NCBI RefSeq assembly: GCF_019968765.1
Contig: NZ_CP074149.1
Coordinates: 2,914,001-2,978,000, forward strand
Length of the DNA stretch: 64,000 bases
From: Enterobacter sp. JBIWA008
GTDB lineage: Bacteria > Pseudomonadota > Gammaproteobacteria > Enterobacterales > Enterobacteriaceae
Direction: 5' to 3'
Below are positions 44,563 through 56,105 of the stretch, piece by piece (position 1 is the stretch's first letter; each line of letters begins with the position of its first letter). A model generated the notes under the pieces. That model made no database searches. It was not told the origin of the DNA and saw only the letters and a program-made list of their open reading frames with translations. The translations under genes and the position numbers were made by a program.

Positions 44563-44594
44563 AAAAAAAAGCAGCGGTAATTGCTTACCGCTGC
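44563..44594 (-). terminator. Terminator downstream of flhDC
   Basis: On the minus strand the stem GCAGCGGTAA/TTACCGCTGC with a four-base loop is followed by TTTTTTTT. Confidence 0.9.
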
Positions 44595-44618
44595 TGGAAT
44601 CTTTCCCACACGTTCGGG

Positions 44619-45197
44619 TTAAACAGCTTGTTCGATCTGTTCATCCAGCAGTTGTGGAATAATATCGGCAGCATCCCGGGAAAGTTTACGTCTTTTTACT
44701 GCGCGGGATGGAGGCTGACATAAACTACAGGCGAAGCTGCCTGCAGGTTGATGAGCATGGGTAATAAAATTGCCGTCGCAGCAGTTGCAGCGCGACAGTT
44801 CAAGCATTCCGCTCTCAACAAAACGCACCAGCGTCCATGCGCGGGTCAGCGCCAGCAGAGGGCCTTCTTCCTGCTGTGGGCATTGTTCAAGGTAAAGTTT
44901 GTACGCTTTGATCACGGCGTCAACGCCGCTACACAAACCGGTTTTAAGCAGATACTGCCAGGCATTACAGAACATGGAAGCATGAATATTCTGCTCCCAC
45001 GTCATAAACCAGTCGGTAGAAAACGGCAGCATGCCTTTCGGCGGGGGACTACCACGTAACTCTTTGTATAGTTTGATGAGACGACCACGGCTCAGCTGAG
45101 TCTCGCTTTCCAGCATTTGTAAACGAGCACCCAGTGTAATTAGCTCCATGGCCAACTGTATGTCACGCGCTTCCTGAACAATGCTTTTCTCGCTCAT
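44619..45197 (-). CDS. flhC: Flagellar master regulator FlhC
   Basis: A 192-residue partner of FlhD in the FlhD4C2 activator of class II flagellar genes. The zinc-binding cysteines are in [10 protein letters not shown] and FACSLCQPP. Starts 2 bp after the flhD stop. Confidence 0.97.
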   Translation of the reverse strand: MSEKSIVQEARDIQLAMELITLGARLQMLESETQLSRGRLIKLYKELRGSPPPKGMLPFSTDWFMTWEQNIHASMFCNAWQYLLKTGLCSGVDAVIKAYKLYLEQCPQQEEGPLLALTRAWTLVRFVESGMLELSRCNCCDGNFITHAHQPAGSFACSLCQPPSRAVKRRKLSRDAADIIPQLLDEQIEQAV

Positions 45198-45199
45198 AG

Positions 45200-45550
45200 C
45201 TAGGCCCTTTTCTTACGGGCTGCGTCATCAGGCTGGCTGATTTCGTTAAGCAAGCGAGTGGAAAGAAGAATACCGGTATGGATCTGTTGAAGATCGTCCA
45301 CACGGGACTCCTGCGTCAGACGCGTTATTGTCTGTGAATCATCGAAACGGAACTGGCAAACCAGTTGATTCGTTTCAGCCAGTTTAACCATCTGCGGAAG
45401 GGTTAAGCCGCCCAGCATGGTTGCCATCTCTTCGTTAATACCCAGACGAAACATCGCGGACGCCTTGTCCTGACTAATCAAACGCTGCGCGAGCAGTAAA
45501 TACGACAAGTTGATGTCATAGATATGTTTTAGCAACTCGGATGTATGCAT
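45200..45550 (-). CDS. flhD: Flagellar master regulator FlhD
   Basis: A 116-residue subunit of the FlhDC activator, beginning [20 protein letters not shown]. Three further upstream codons are in frame but lack a better ribosome-binding site, and 45550 matches the known start. Transcription is likely CRP-dependent, from the conserved site 283 bp upstream, with a leader of about 200 bases, as in E. coli. Confidence 0.96.
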   Translation of the reverse strand: MHTSELLKHIYDINLSYLLLAQRLISQDKASAMFRLGINEEMATMLGGLTLPQMVKLAETNQLVCQFRFDDSQTITRLTQESRVDDLQQIHTGILLSTRLLNEISQPDDAARKKRA

Positions 45551-46346
45551 TTTTCCCATCCCGAATAACCAACTATTATTTTTATGCGGAAAGACCGCAC
45601 CCCGTGATGTCGCCGGGAAATCACCCGGTATAAAAAAAAGAAAAGGCTAAATGCATAGTTGAATTTAGGTTTCTATTCACTGAAACCGTAAGAGAGAAAC
45701 CGCGAACGCGTCTCTTACATGTTTTATCATTTCTTACAAATAACTAAGATTTTTCCTAATTCGACGCAAACTCTACTCGTCAGTTTTCCCACATACAATC
45801 CAGCCACCCTCAAATTTAAAAAAAATGTGATCTACGTCACACAATTTGAGTGAATATGACCCATAAATCCATCAGTATGACTTGTAATTTGCTCAAAATT
45901 TGGCCATTCAAGACTGTTTTGTATTCTTAATTGACGAATACTCATGCAGACGGATGATTCAAACTGGCATGCAACGTGCTTTTCCTGCCGTAAGCGCCTC
46001 GCGGAAACATTTACAACCTCCCCCTCTACGAGAAACATTTTTCTTACCGTGAAAAAACATATAGTTATGCAGACAGCTCAAAAAAGATGTTTCAGGACGT
46101 GATCATTCGAAATGAGTTTGTAACCTATCAAAACGATTTAACAGTCAAAGCATGAATTTGTGTGATTTACGTTAAGTTGTTAATTTTTTTCATTTAGACG
46201 CATTTTTCAGTTATTCTTCTTATAAGAATAATTAATGAATAATTATGATAAGCTTCACACTAATGTCGTAATCAGCTCTTGCAGAAGCAGGAATTTCGCG
46301 GTAAAGGTGGTTAAACGCTGTCTTTAAGACACCTAAGGAGTGCGCC
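45551..46346. other. Long flhDC/uspC divergent regulatory region
   Basis: About 800 bp, AT-rich, with no credible gene; a 68-codon frame at 45832-46038 has no homology I recognise. It contains the flhDC promoter and leader with a perfect CRP site. In E. coli this region collects many regulators (CRP, H-NS, OmpR, RcsAB) and is a hot spot for insertion sequences; none is present here. Confidence 0.8.
45826..45841. promoter_or_regulatory. CRP site of the flhDC promoter
   Basis: TGTGATCTACGTCACA has both consensus half-sites. Its distance from the flhD ATG, 283 bp, is close to that of the E. coli CRP site that activates flhDC. Confidence 0.88.
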
Positions 46347-46775
46347 ATGAGTTACTCCCATCTTCTTGTTTCCGTTGCAGTTTCCCCTGAAAGTCATCAG
46401 CTCGTCGCACGGGCAGTTTCCATTGCCAGGCCCCACAATGCCCGCATCAGCCTTATCACGCTCGCCGCAGAGCCAGAGATGTATAATCAGCTGGCGGCCC
46501 CCATGCTGGAGGATATTCGTGAGGTTCTGCAGGAAGAAACGCAGCAATTTCTGGGCGAATTAGTGGAAAAGGCACAATATCCCATTTACGAAACTGTTAT
46601 TGCGACCGGGGAACTTAACGCCCATATTCTCGATATGTGTCGTAAACAAGATATTGATTTAGTAATTTGCGGGAACCATAACCACAGCTTTTTATCGCGC
46701 GCAGCCTGTGCGGCGAAAGCTATTGTCGCGTCGAGCCAGGTCGATGTGCTGTTAGTGCCGCTTGGGGGGCATTAA
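46347..46775 (+). CDS. uspC: Universal stress protein UspC
   Basis: A 142-residue cytoplasmic UspA-fold protein (MSYSHLLVSVAVSPES, DLVICGNHNHSFLSRA, VDVLLVPLGGH). It is linked to stress resistance and, with UspE, to motility in E. coli (established knowledge). AAGGAG precedes the ATG. The stop codon lies in the loop of a GC hairpin. Confidence 0.93.
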   Translation: MSYSHLLVSVAVSPESHQLVARAVSIARPHNARISLITLAAEPEMYNQLAAPMLEDIREVLQEETQQFLGELVEKAQYPIYETVIATGELNAHILDMCRKQDIDLVICGNHNHSFLSRAACAAKAIVASSQVDVLLVPLGGH

Positions 46776-46782
46776 CCCCCCA
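46763..46782. terminator. GC hairpin across the uspC stop codon
   Basis: TGGGGGG and CCCCCCA form a seven-base-pair stem whose six-base loop is CATTAA, so the UAA stop sits in the loop. There is no T run. It may act as a terminator barrier between convergent uspC and otsA. Confidence 0.5.
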
Positions 46783-46790
46783 GCAGAAGA

Positions 46791-49011
<2,221 letters not shown>

Positions 49012-49016
49012 TTATG

Positions 49017-49038
49017 AGAGGTAAACGCCTTTACCTCT
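49017..49038. promoter_or_regulatory. Perfect palindrome in the otsB leader
   Basis: AGAGGTAAA/TTTACCTCT with a four-base centre lies 24 bp upstream of the otsB start. It could be a leader RNA hairpin or a protein-binding site; I do not recognise it as a known operator. Confidence 0.45.
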
Positions 49039-49086
49039 TTCATAGCCATGTAAGTATAGACAGTGTGACGTCGCTCGCCATTTGAC

Positions 49087-49119
49087 AACCGCCCCGCCAG
49101 TAAAACTGGCGGGGCGGTT
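49087..49119 (-). terminator. Strong hairpin downstream of araFGH
   Basis: A fourteen-base-pair stem (AACCGCCCCGCCAG and its complement) with a five-base loop lies about 50 bp past araH. It has a short T tract only, but its stability makes it a likely operon end. Confidence 0.7.
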
Positions 49120-49169
49120 AAAGGGTCAACTATGGTTATAAGTTGAGCTATAAAAGTTGGGGGAAAAGG

Positions 49170-50159
49170 TTACACGGTACGCTTCGCTTTTTGCTTGTAA
49201 CGGTCGAAAATCACCGCTGCCAGCAGGATCAGGCCACGCACTACGTACTGCGAGAACGGCGAAATATTCAGCAGGTTCATGGCATTCTCCACCGTCCCTA
49301 AAATCAGGATACCGGCCACCACATATGAGATTTTTCCGATGCCGCCCTTGAGGGAAACGCCCCCTAAAACGCAGGCCGAAATGACGATCAGCTCATAACC
49401 GATAGAGGTCATCGGCTGACCGCTGGTCATACGCGAAGCCAGGATGATCCCAGCGGCGGCAGAAACCAGCCCTGAGAGCACAAAGATAATAATCTTGGTG
49501 CGCACCACCGGCACCCCGGCCAGACGAGCGGCCTCTTCGTTACCACCAATCGCCAGCGTATTACGGCCAAAGGTGGTCCGGTTGAGCAGGAAGCCGAACA
49601 GGATCAGGCAGGCCACGGTCAGCCAGATTGGCGCAGGCAGCCCCAGCCAGTTGGCATAACCCAGCGTAAAGAAGCGCTCGTCTTCAATCCCCACCGCCTT
49701 ACCGTCGGAGATGATATAGGCCAGCCCGCGGACAATTTGCATCGTCGCAAGCGTGGTGATCAGGGCGTTAATCTTCAGGCGTGCGATAACAAAACCGTTC
49801 ACCAGACCGCTGATGACGCCGAGTAGCAGACCTGCGAAAACGCCAATCCACAGACTCTCCGTCATGTTGATTACCACTGCCGTCGTGACGCCTGCACAGG
49901 CAATCACCGACGCCACCGACAGGTCAAAATCGCCGGAGGCAAGGCAGAACAGCATCCCACAGGCCACCATCCCGGACATGGAAATGGCCAGCCCCAGCCC
50001 CTTCATATTAATGAAGGTGGCAAAATTAGGGACAAAGATCGCGCAGGCGAGGAACAACGCGGCAAAGACCACCAGCATGCCGTACTGATCCCAGATACGT
50101 CCAAAACTTAACGCCGACTTCGACTTCGGCACTCCGGATGTAGTAACAGAGGACATCAT
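49170..50159 (-). CDS. araH: L-arabinose ABC transporter permease AraH
   Basis: A 329-residue inner membrane permease of the RbsC family with about ten hydrophobic segments. Near-identical to the enteric protein: SFGRIWDQYGMLVVF-type start, then GMLFCLASGDFDLSVASV, TFGRNTLAIGGNEEAARLAGV and GGVSLKGGIGK. Third gene of araFGH, 11 bp after araG. ATG at 50159 or the adjacent 50156. Confidence 0.95.
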   Translation of the reverse strand: MMSSVTTSGVPKSKSALSFGRIWDQYGMLVVFAALFLACAIFVPNFATFINMKGLGLAISMSGMVACGMLFCLASGDFDLSVASVIACAGVTTAVVINMTESLWIGVFAGLLLGVISGLVNGFVIARLKINALITTLATMQIVRGLAYIISDGKAVGIEDERFFTLGYANWLGLPAPIWLTVACLILFGFLLNRTTFGRNTLAIGGNEEAARLAGVPVVRTKIIIFVLSGLVSAAAGIILASRMTSGQPMTSIGYELIVISACVLGGVSLKGGIGKISYVVAGILILGTVENAMNLLNISPFSQYVVRGLILLAAVIFDRYKQKAKRTV

Positions 50160-50170
50160 TAACTCCTTAC

Positions 50171-51685
50171 TCAGGCGACAGCCTGGCTGACTTTAGGCAT
50201 GGCGAGGTTCAACGCCTGTTGTTCATTCGCCTGTTCATGAAGTAATTCACCGGCAATTTCGCCTTCACGCATCACCACAATGCGGTCGGCCACGCCAAGC
50301 ACCTCCGGCAGATCGCTGGAGGCGAAGAGCACCGCCACGCCGCGTTTTGCCAGCTCATAGATCACGTTATAAATCTCGTGTTTTGCCCCCACATCGATAC
50401 CGCGCGTCGGCTCGTCCAGCAAAATGACCTTCATATCCTCTGACAGCCAGCGGCCTAATATCGCCTTCTGCTGGTTTCCGCCCGACAGATTCATGATCAG
50501 CTGTTCCGGACCCGGCGTTTTGATATTCAGCGAGCGAATATGGTGGTCGGCGTTGCTCGACTCCCAGCTATCGTTTATCAGGCAGCCTGCGCGAATAAAC
50601 TTGCGGCGGGCGGAAATATTGATGTTGTCACGCACCGAGTGCACCGGAATAATCCCCTCCGCTTTACGGTCTTCCGGGCAGAGCATCATGCCCGCCCCGA
50701 TCGCGTGGGCTGGTTTCTGAATATCTATCCGCTGGCCGTCAATGGAGACCTGCCCATCGGTAATACGGGTACCGCCGAACAGGCCTTTCATCAATTCGCT
50801 ACGCCCCGCGCCCACCAGACCAAACAGGCCGACGATTTCACCGCTGCGTACGGATAACGAAATCGGCGTTCTGACGCCCGGCGCTTTTACGCTATCAAGG
50901 CGCAGGCGTTCCGGCCCGTACTGGCGCGGTTGCCAGTGATAGATATCACCCAGCTCGCGTCCGACCATCGCCTGAACCAGCTGGTCATGGTTCACCTGCG
51001 CCATGTCGGTAAAGGTGCGCACATAGCGCCCGTCTTTAAAGACGGTGATGGCGTCGCTCAGGGCAAATATCTCTTCCATGCGGTGCGAGACATACAAAAT
51101 CGTACGGCCTTCCTGACGCAATTCGCGGATCACGCGGAACAGATTTTCAATTTCACGCGCGGAGAGCGAACTGGTGGGCTCATCGAAGGCAATAATTCTG
51201 GCGTTACGCGCCAGAGCCTTGGCAATTTCAACCATCTGCCACTGCCCGATGGAGAGATATTTCAGCGGCGTCTGGGGATCAACGTCCAGACCCAGGTGTT
51301 TAAGCTGCAGCCCCGCTTCATAATTAAGTAGCGAACGATTTACCACGCCGCCTTTGTGCGGGATCTGTCCTAAATAGATATTTTCCGCCACGGTCATCTC
51401 GGGAATGAGGTGCAGCTCCTGATAGATGATCGCCACCCCGGCATTGAGCGCCGCCGTGGTATCGGCAAATGCCACCTCTTCGCCGCGAATGGCCAGCGTG
51501 CCGGTCGTGGGCGCGTAGTTGCCGCTGAGGATCTTTAACAGCGTGGATTTCCCCGCGCCGTTTTCCCCCATCAGGGCGTGAACCTGGCCGGCATAGCAGT
51601 CGAAGCTGATATCGGTCAGCGCGTTAACACCGGGGAAGGTTTTCCCGATGCCGCGAAAAGAGAGATACGGATCAGACTGTCGCAT
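50171..51685 (-). CDS. araG: L-arabinose ABC transporter ATP-binding protein AraG
   Basis: A 504-residue tandem ABC ATPase that powers arabinose uptake. The N-terminal cassette has GENGAGKST and YLSIGQWQ; the C-terminal cassette has the degenerate GLVGAGRSE loop typical of this family and [10 protein letters not shown]. Preceded by a 71-bp gap with a hairpin that may set a lower level than araF. Confidence 0.96.
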   Translation of the reverse strand: MRQSDPYLSFRGIGKTFPGVNALTDISFDCYAGQVHALMGENGAGKSTLLKILSGNYAPTTGTLAIRGEEVAFADTTAALNAGVAIIYQELHLIPEMTVAENIYLGQIPHKGGVVNRSLLNYEAGLQLKHLGLDVDPQTPLKYLSIGQWQMVEIAKALARNARIIAFDEPTSSLSAREIENLFRVIRELRQEGRTILYVSHRMEEIFALSDAITVFKDGRYVRTFTDMAQVNHDQLVQAMVGRELGDIYHWQPRQYGPERLRLDSVKAPGVRTPISLSVRSGEIVGLFGLVGAGRSELMKGLFGGTRITDGQVSIDGQRIDIQKPAHAIGAGMMLCPEDRKAEGIIPVHSVRDNINISARRKFIRAGCLINDSWESSNADHHIRSLNIKTPGPEQLIMNLSGGNQQKAILGRWLSEDMKVILLDEPTRGIDVGAKHEIYNVIYELAKRGVAVLFASSDLPEVLGVADRIVVMREGEIAGELLHEQANEQQALNLAMPKVSQAVA

Positions 51686-51720
51686 AACGTCTCCGTGATT
51701 CCTTTAGTGTGCACGTCTGG

Positions 51721-51741
51721 CCCCCCACGATGCGTGAGGGG
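51721..51741. promoter_or_regulatory. Intercistronic hairpin between araF and araG
   Basis: CCCC-C-CACG pairs with CGTG-A-GGGG around an ATG loop, with one mismatch. Hairpins here protect upstream message and favour the binding protein over the rest of the operon in many ABC systems (inference for this one). Confidence 0.55.
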
Positions 51742-51756
51742 CACAATCACAGCGTA

Positions 51757-52746
51757 TTACTTACCGCCCAGCCCTTTTTTCGCCAGCTCCTCTTTGAAGT
51801 TGTCGCGGGTAATCAATACCACGTCGGTCACTTCGGTAAATTTCGGCGGTTCAGCCCCTTTGGTTACCCAGTTGTAGAGCATCTCGCTGGATTTGTAGCC
51901 GTGAACGTCCGGGCTTGGCAGCAGAGAACCATAGAAGCCGGTAGCCTGCGCTTTAGACAGCTCGCTGACGGCGTCAACGCCGTTGATGCCAATCCCGATC
52001 ACGTCAGGCGCTTTGAAGCCCTGACCTTCCGTCGCGCGTACCCCGCCCAGCACGGTGTTGTCGTTCATGCCGACCACCAGCCAGTGTTTGACCTCCGGAT
52101 GCTGGACCAGCATAGAGTTCGCGGCGTCGAAAGCGCCTGGGATATCGTTGGATTTAGTTGGGACTTTATAGATCTGTTTTTCCGGGAAGCCGGCCGCTTT
52201 CAGCGCATCAATTGAACCGGTAGTACGACGGCGTGCGGTGTCCAGCTCGTCAGCCGTGATAGCCATTACCGCGGTCTCTTTGACATCCCAGCCGCGCTTT
52301 TGCATCTCTTTATAGAGTTCCTGGCCCTGGCGTTCGCCGATTTTTGTCGCCGCCATCATGACCAGCGGGACGGTGTCCATCGGCTTGCCTTTAGCGTTAA
52401 CGAACTGATCGTCAACCGCGATGACCTTCATGTCGTAACCGCGCGCTTTCGCTGCGATTGCCGATCCCAGCTTTGGATCCGGGGTACAGATAACGAAACC
52501 TTTTGCACCGCTGGCCGCCAGGCTGTCGATGGCGTTCAGGGTTTTTTCGCCGTCAGGCACGGCGATTTTAATGACTTCAAAACCTAAATCTTTCCCGGCT
52601 TTATCTGCGAATTTCCACTCAGTCTGGAACCAGGGCTCTTCGGGCTGTTTTACCAAAAAACCGAGTTTTAAATTCTCAGCGATAGCGGATTGTGACATAA
52701 CGGCAGCCAGACCGATGGCCGCCAGCGCTTTAGTAAATTTGTGCAT
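51757..52746 (-). CDS. araF: L-arabinose-binding periplasmic protein AraF
   Basis: A 329-residue solute-binding protein; signal peptide MHKFTKALAAIGLAAVMSQS is cleaved after AIA. The ribose-type fold is nearly identical to the E. coli protein (FLVKQPEEPWFQTEWKFAD, DTARRRTTGS, GMNDNTVLGGVRA). ATG at 52746 is preferred over seven upstream codons. It should be induced by AraC with arabinose; AraC-type sites lie about 250-280 bp upstream. Confidence 0.97.
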   Translation of the reverse strand: MHKFTKALAAIGLAAVMSQSAIAENLKLGFLVKQPEEPWFQTEWKFADKAGKDLGFEVIKIAVPDGEKTLNAIDSLAASGAKGFVICTPDPKLGSAIAAKARGYDMKVIAVDDQFVNAKGKPMDTVPLVMMAATKIGERQGQELYKEMQKRGWDVKETAVMAITADELDTARRRTTGSIDALKAAGFPEKQIYKVPTKSNDIPGAFDAANSMLVQHPEVKHWLVVGMNDNTVLGGVRATEGQGFKAPDVIGIGINGVDAVSELSKAQATGFYGSLLPSPDVHGYKSSEMLYNWVTKGAEPPKFTEVTDVVLITRDNFKEELAKKGLGGK

Positions 52747-53534
52747 GGTAAACTCCAGCTTTAGCATTCTTTTCTGTAGGGAATATGTGCGTGCTTCTTA
52801 TTTAATCGGACTTAAAACAAGGCATTAGCGCTTACCTCGTCATAAGCGTTATTGCTGGTGATAGTTTTAGCGGGAAATTAATCATCCATAAGAGAGCCCC
52901 ATTACACCGCAGAATTACAGTAATTGCGTACATAAATTCAGCGAAAAATGACATAAAAAAGGCAGTATTTGTCAGACAAATGGCAGGAGGGTAAGCAGAA
53001 TTATCCATAAGATTAGCTAAGATATCCCTGCCTCCCTCAGCGGGCAAAGCGGCACCAGGCGTTAAACGGTTTCAACATGTTTTTCATCACGAATGTACAA
53101 TGCACCAGAAAAAACGTTATTCCGCAGAAGTTGATTTAGCGCAATTTTATTGGCACATCATATATTCGAAACGATTAATCCGTATTTTTCTTTTTCGCGG
53201 AGTATTATTCCAACTTAATATCCCCGAAAGAGCAACAGTGTATCTTCACGATAAAAATCGTTAATTATTAGTCCATTACGGCACATTCAATTCATGGTGA
53301 ACTAGTTATATTTCTGTACTACATTTAACTTTGTAATGTATGGTAAATACAGCCTGATTAAGAGTTTTCTTAGACTAAAGGCAAGGGTATGCTTATTTAT
53401 ATCGAACACAGGAAGTGAATTTCGGTCTACTTCGTTCACGGCAGAATGTCTATTTCTGCATTTTTTCTTCATTTTTGCCTGGCGCTCAGATTAAGCGACG
53501 GACATCACGTATCACAGTCAATAAGGATATGAGT
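52747..53534. other. araF/ftnB divergent intergenic region
   Basis: 788 bp with no credible gene. It holds the araFGH regulatory region with a tandem AraC-like site at 52993-53030 and a further ATCCATAAGA element at 52884-52893. The stretch from 53050 to 53400 is AT-rich and otherwise featureless to me. The ftnB promoter should lie near its right end. Confidence 0.75.
52993..53030 (+). promoter_or_regulatory. Tandem AraC half-sites (araI1-I2-like)
   Basis: AAGCAGAATTATCCATA, the spacer AGAT and TAGCTAAGATATCCCTG reproduce the layout of the E. coli araBAD I1-I2 pair (TAGC-N7-TCCATA, AGAT, TAGC-). The direct repeats read left to right, that is away from araF. The left half matches I1 at 13 of 17 positions by my count. 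Confidence 0.7.
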
Positions 53535-54038
53535 ATGGCTACCCAAACGATGATGCAAAAACTTAACGCGCAGATGAACCTTGAGTTCTACGCCTCGAAC
53601 CTGCACCTTCACTTAAGTGCGTGGTGTGCCCAGAATAGTCTCACGGGGTCTGCCACATTCTTTCGCTCTCAGGCGCAAAGTAACGTCACCCATATGATGC
53701 GTGTCTTTAACTTTCTGAAAGCTGCAGGGGCAAATCCTGTCGTTAAAGCTCTTGATGGGATCAACGAAAACTACTCTTGCCTGGAAGAACTCTTCCAAAA
53801 AACGCTTGAAGAGTATGAGCAACGCTGCAGCACGCTTAGCAAACTGGCCGATGAGGCCAAAGCGCAGCAGGACATTACGACGCTCAAATTCTTACGCGAT
53901 ATGGATAAAGAGCAGCAGCAGGATGGCATGCTGCTGAAGACGCTGGCGGATGAGATCCATAATGCGAAGCAGGCGGGTTTATGTCCCGAGCAAACTGACC
54001 GTCATCTGCTCGACATTGTGGCGGTGCAGCACCACTGA
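53535..54038 (+). CDS. ftnB: Ferritin-like protein FtnB
   Basis: A 167-residue ferritin paralogue aligned throughout with E. coli FtnB ([45 protein letters not shown]). E17 and H53 of the ferroxidase centre are present, but residue 50 is Asn rather than Glu, so the diiron site is incomplete, as in other FtnB. In Salmonella FtnB helps repair damaged iron-sulfur clusters (established). The ATG at 53535 fits an AAGG eight bases upstream better than the ATG at 53529. Confidence 0.92.
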   Translation: MATQTMMQKLNAQMNLEFYASNLHLHLSAWCAQNSLTGSATFFRSQAQSNVTHMMRVFNFLKAAGANPVVKALDGINENYSCLEELFQKTLEEYEQRCSTLSKLADEAKAQQDITTLKFLRDMDKEQQQDGMLLKTLADEIHNAKQAGLCPEQTDRHLLDIVAVQHH

Positions 54039-54044
54039 GTTTTT

Positions 54045-54072
54045 GGCCTGCTTCCCTCCCGGGAAGCAGGCC
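54045..54072 (+). terminator. Hairpin after ftnB
   Basis: GGCCTGCTTCCC/GGGAAGCAGGCC, a perfect twelve-base-pair stem with a TCCC loop just past the ftnB stop. There is no T run. Confidence 0.6.
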
Positions 54073-54193
54073 CCTTCCCATCTCCAACCTTCTGCTTTTG
54101 CTGAAATTTAACAAATCAGATCTGGCTCCCAATGATTAACCACACAACGTGTGATGATTTATTTAATTACATAATCATTGACGAGGGAGCATC

Positions 54194-55537
54194 ATGATCA
54201 CCATTGAGTTTGTTGTCATTCTCCTATGCCTGCTGACGGGTACGCGTTTCGGCGGTATGGGGCTTGGGTTAATCAGCGGAATTGGTCTTTTTATTTTATG
54301 TTTTGTCTTTGGTCTGCAACCGGGTAAGCCGCCGGTAGACGTAATGCTGACTATCCTTGCGGTGATTGGCTGTGCGGCTACGCTGCAGACTGCGGGCGGC
54401 CTCAACGTCATGATGCAGTTTGCTGAACGTCTGCTGCGCAAACATCCGCAGCACATCACCCTGCTCGCCCCTTTCACTACCTGGATGCTGACCTTTCTGT
54501 GCGGCACCGGGCATGTGGTCTACACCATGTTCCCCATCATTGCGGATATCGCCCTGAAAAAAGGGATCCGCCCCGAGCGCCCCATGGCCGTGGCATCGGT
54601 GGCATCGCAGATGGCGATTACGGCCTCCCCCGTTTCCGTTGCCGTGGTATCGCTGGTGTCCATCCTGGCGGCCCAGCATGGGATCGGCCACGCGTGGGGG
54701 ATCCTGGAAATTCTCGCCGTGTCGGTTCCCGCTTCGCTTTTCGGCGTAGCCATTGCGGCCCTGTGGAGTTTACGCCGTGGGAAAGATTTGGCTGACGACA
54801 TAGAATTTCAGGAAAAGCTAAAAGACCCTAAGCAGCGCGAGTTTATCTACGGCGGAACGGAGACGTTAATGAATCAGCGTTTCCCTAAACAGGCCTACTG
54901 GTCCACGTGGATTTTCTTTGCCGGTATTGCCGTGGTCGTTTTGCTGGGGGCATTTCCTGAACTGCGCCCAGCCTTTGAGCTGAAAGGCAAAATGACGGCG
55001 TTGTCGATGAACCTTGTCATTCAGATGATGATGTTAATTGCGGGCGCCGTGATGCTGATGGCCTGTAAGGTCAATGCGTCGGCTATTTCCAACGGCGCGG
55101 TGTTCAAGGCCGGTATGGTCGCGATCTTCTCGGTGTTCGGCGTGGCGTGGATGAGCGATACCTTTTTCCAGGCGCATCTCGACGAGCTAAAGCTGGCGCT
55201 GGAAGGCGTAGTGAAAAGCCACCCGTGGACGTACGCCATTGTGCTGTTTCTGGTGTCAAAACTGGTGAATAGTCAGGCGGCTGCGCTGACGGCCGTTGCG
55301 CCTATGGGCCTTATGCTGGGAATCGACCCGAAAATGCTGATCGCCTTTTTCCCGGCGTCATACGGCTATTTTGTCCTGCCGACCTATCCAAGTGATTTGG
55401 CCTGCATCGGTTTTGACCGTTCAGGCACCACCCGCATCGGCAAATTTATCATCAACCACAGCTTTATTCTGCCAGGGCTGATTGGGGTTAGCTGCGCGTG
55501 CGCGGCGAGCTACCTGCTGGTCCAGACGTTCTTTTAA
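54194..55537 (+). CDS. Anaerobic C4-dicarboxylate transporter, DcuA/DcuB family
   Basis: A 447-residue membrane protein with 10-12 hydrophobic segments, closely resembling DcuB: LQPGKPPVDVML, LCGTGHVVYTMFPII, RPERPMAVAS, VSKLVNSQAAALTAVAP, LPTYPSDLACIGFDRSGTT and INHSFILPGLIGVS. The family exchanges fumarate, aspartate or malate for succinate during anaerobic growth. GAGGGAG precedes the ATG. E. coli has no dcu gene at this site, so it is accessory between ftnB and yecJ. I found no convincing FNR site in the 155-bp upstream gap. Confidence 0.9.
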   Translation: MITIEFVVILLCLLTGTRFGGMGLGLISGIGLFILCFVFGLQPGKPPVDVMLTILAVIGCAATLQTAGGLNVMMQFAERLLRKHPQHITLLAPFTTWMLTFLCGTGHVVYTMFPIIADIALKKGIRPERPMAVASVASQMAITASPVSVAVVSLVSILAAQHGIGHAWGILEILAVSVPASLFGVAIAALWSLRRGKDLADDIEFQEKLKDPKQREFIYGGTETLMNQRFPKQAYWSTWIFFAGIAVVVLLGAFPELRPAFELKGKMTALSMNLVIQMMMLIAGAVMLMACKVNASAISNGAVFKAGMVAIFSVFGVAWMSDTFFQAHLDELKLALEGVVKSHPWTYAIVLFLVSKLVNSQAAALTAVAPMGLMLGIDPKMLIAFFPASYGYFVLPTYPSDLACIGFDRSGTTRIGKFIINHSFILPGLIGVSCACAASYLLVQTFF

Positions 55538-55547
55538 CAGCATCAAA

Positions 55548-55568
55548 GGGCGACACGTGCCGTCGCCC
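55548..55568. terminator. Hairpin between dcu-type gene and yecJ
   Basis: GGGCGAC/GTCGCCC with a seven-base loop lies between two convergent genes; only a short T tract follows. Confidence 0.55.
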
Positions 55569-55579
55569 ATTTCCCTGCT

Positions 55580-55831
55580 TTAGTGGGACTCACCCTGCGG
55601 CGTGAATCGCAGTTCAATCAGCGCGATGGCTTTCTGGATCGCACGAAGCGTAACCGGGTCAGCGGCAGCAGGATGGCTGGCGAAATCGATGTTTTTCAGC
55701 TGAGTAGACATCTTCTCGCGCACTTCAACCGGCGCAATCACGTCCAGAACATCAAGAATTTGTTTGATAACCAGCTGACAGGCAACAACGTCAGAGACCA
55801 GTTCCTGATCGGCGCTCAGGTTTTGTGACAT
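55580..55831 (-). CDS. yecJ: DUF2766 protein YecJ
   Basis: An 83-residue cytoplasmic protein of unknown function, nearly identical to E. coli YecJ ([36 protein letters not shown], ending RFTPQGESH). The start [11 protein letters not shown] at 55831 follows AAGGAG; 13 further in-frame codons upstream are not conserved. Confidence 0.92.
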   Translation of the reverse strand: MSQNLSADQELVSDVVACQLVIKQILDVLDVIAPVEVREKMSTQLKNIDFASHPAAADPVTLRAIQKAIALIELRFTPQGESH

Positions 55832-55911
55832 GGGGGCTTTCTCCTTATTTAAAGGCCGCCATAGTAGCAAAACACGCCCCCTGACATCTTCCCTTCATCG
55901 CCTGCAGGTAC

Positions 55912-55933
55912 AAAAAAACCCGCCGAAGCAGGT
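55912..55933 (-). terminator. Terminator downstream of azuC
   Basis: On the minus strand ACCTGC-TTCG-GCGGGT is followed by TTTTTTT; a stable UUCG-type loop. It lies 8 bp past the azuC stop. Confidence 0.88.
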
Positions 55934-55940
55934 TTTTTTA

Positions 55941-56024
55941 TCAGAACATGGCGCCCGGCGGCACGTCTTTGAACGTGCGGCAGTAATTGGCCCACATGCT
56001 TTTCAGGATTTTGCGCAGTTTCAC
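55941..56024 (-). CDS. azuC: Small membrane-associated protein AzuC (27 aa, GTG start)
   Basis: The reading frame starting at GTG encodes MKLRKILKSMWANY, then CRTFKDVPPGAMF, 27 residues, aligning along its length with the 28-residue AzuC of E. coli. GGAGC lies six bases upstream. In E. coli the same RNA also acts as a regulatory RNA (AzuR), so this locus may be dual-function. Position between yecJ and yecR is conserved. A perfect CRP site lies 82 bp upstream. Confidence 0.88.
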   Translation of the reverse strand: MKLRKILKSMWANYCRTFKDVPPGAMF

Positions 56025-56105
56025 GATGATGCTCCATTAACTTGTTATACAACTTTATCGTCAACGCGCTCATAATATGACCGTCATCACAAAAATCAAC
56101 CATTT

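Noticed and set aside
44496..44618. Sigma-28 promoter for motA
   Set aside because: No TAAAGTTT-N11-GCCGATAA match was found; the operon's promoter remains unlocated.
45832..46038. 68-codon minus-strand frame in the flhD-uspC gap
   Set aside because: It overlaps the flhDC CRP site and has no homology or good ribosome-binding site.
46150..46175. CRP site near uspC (TGTGATTTACGTTAAG)
   Set aside because: Only one half-site is good; the right half is far from TCACA.
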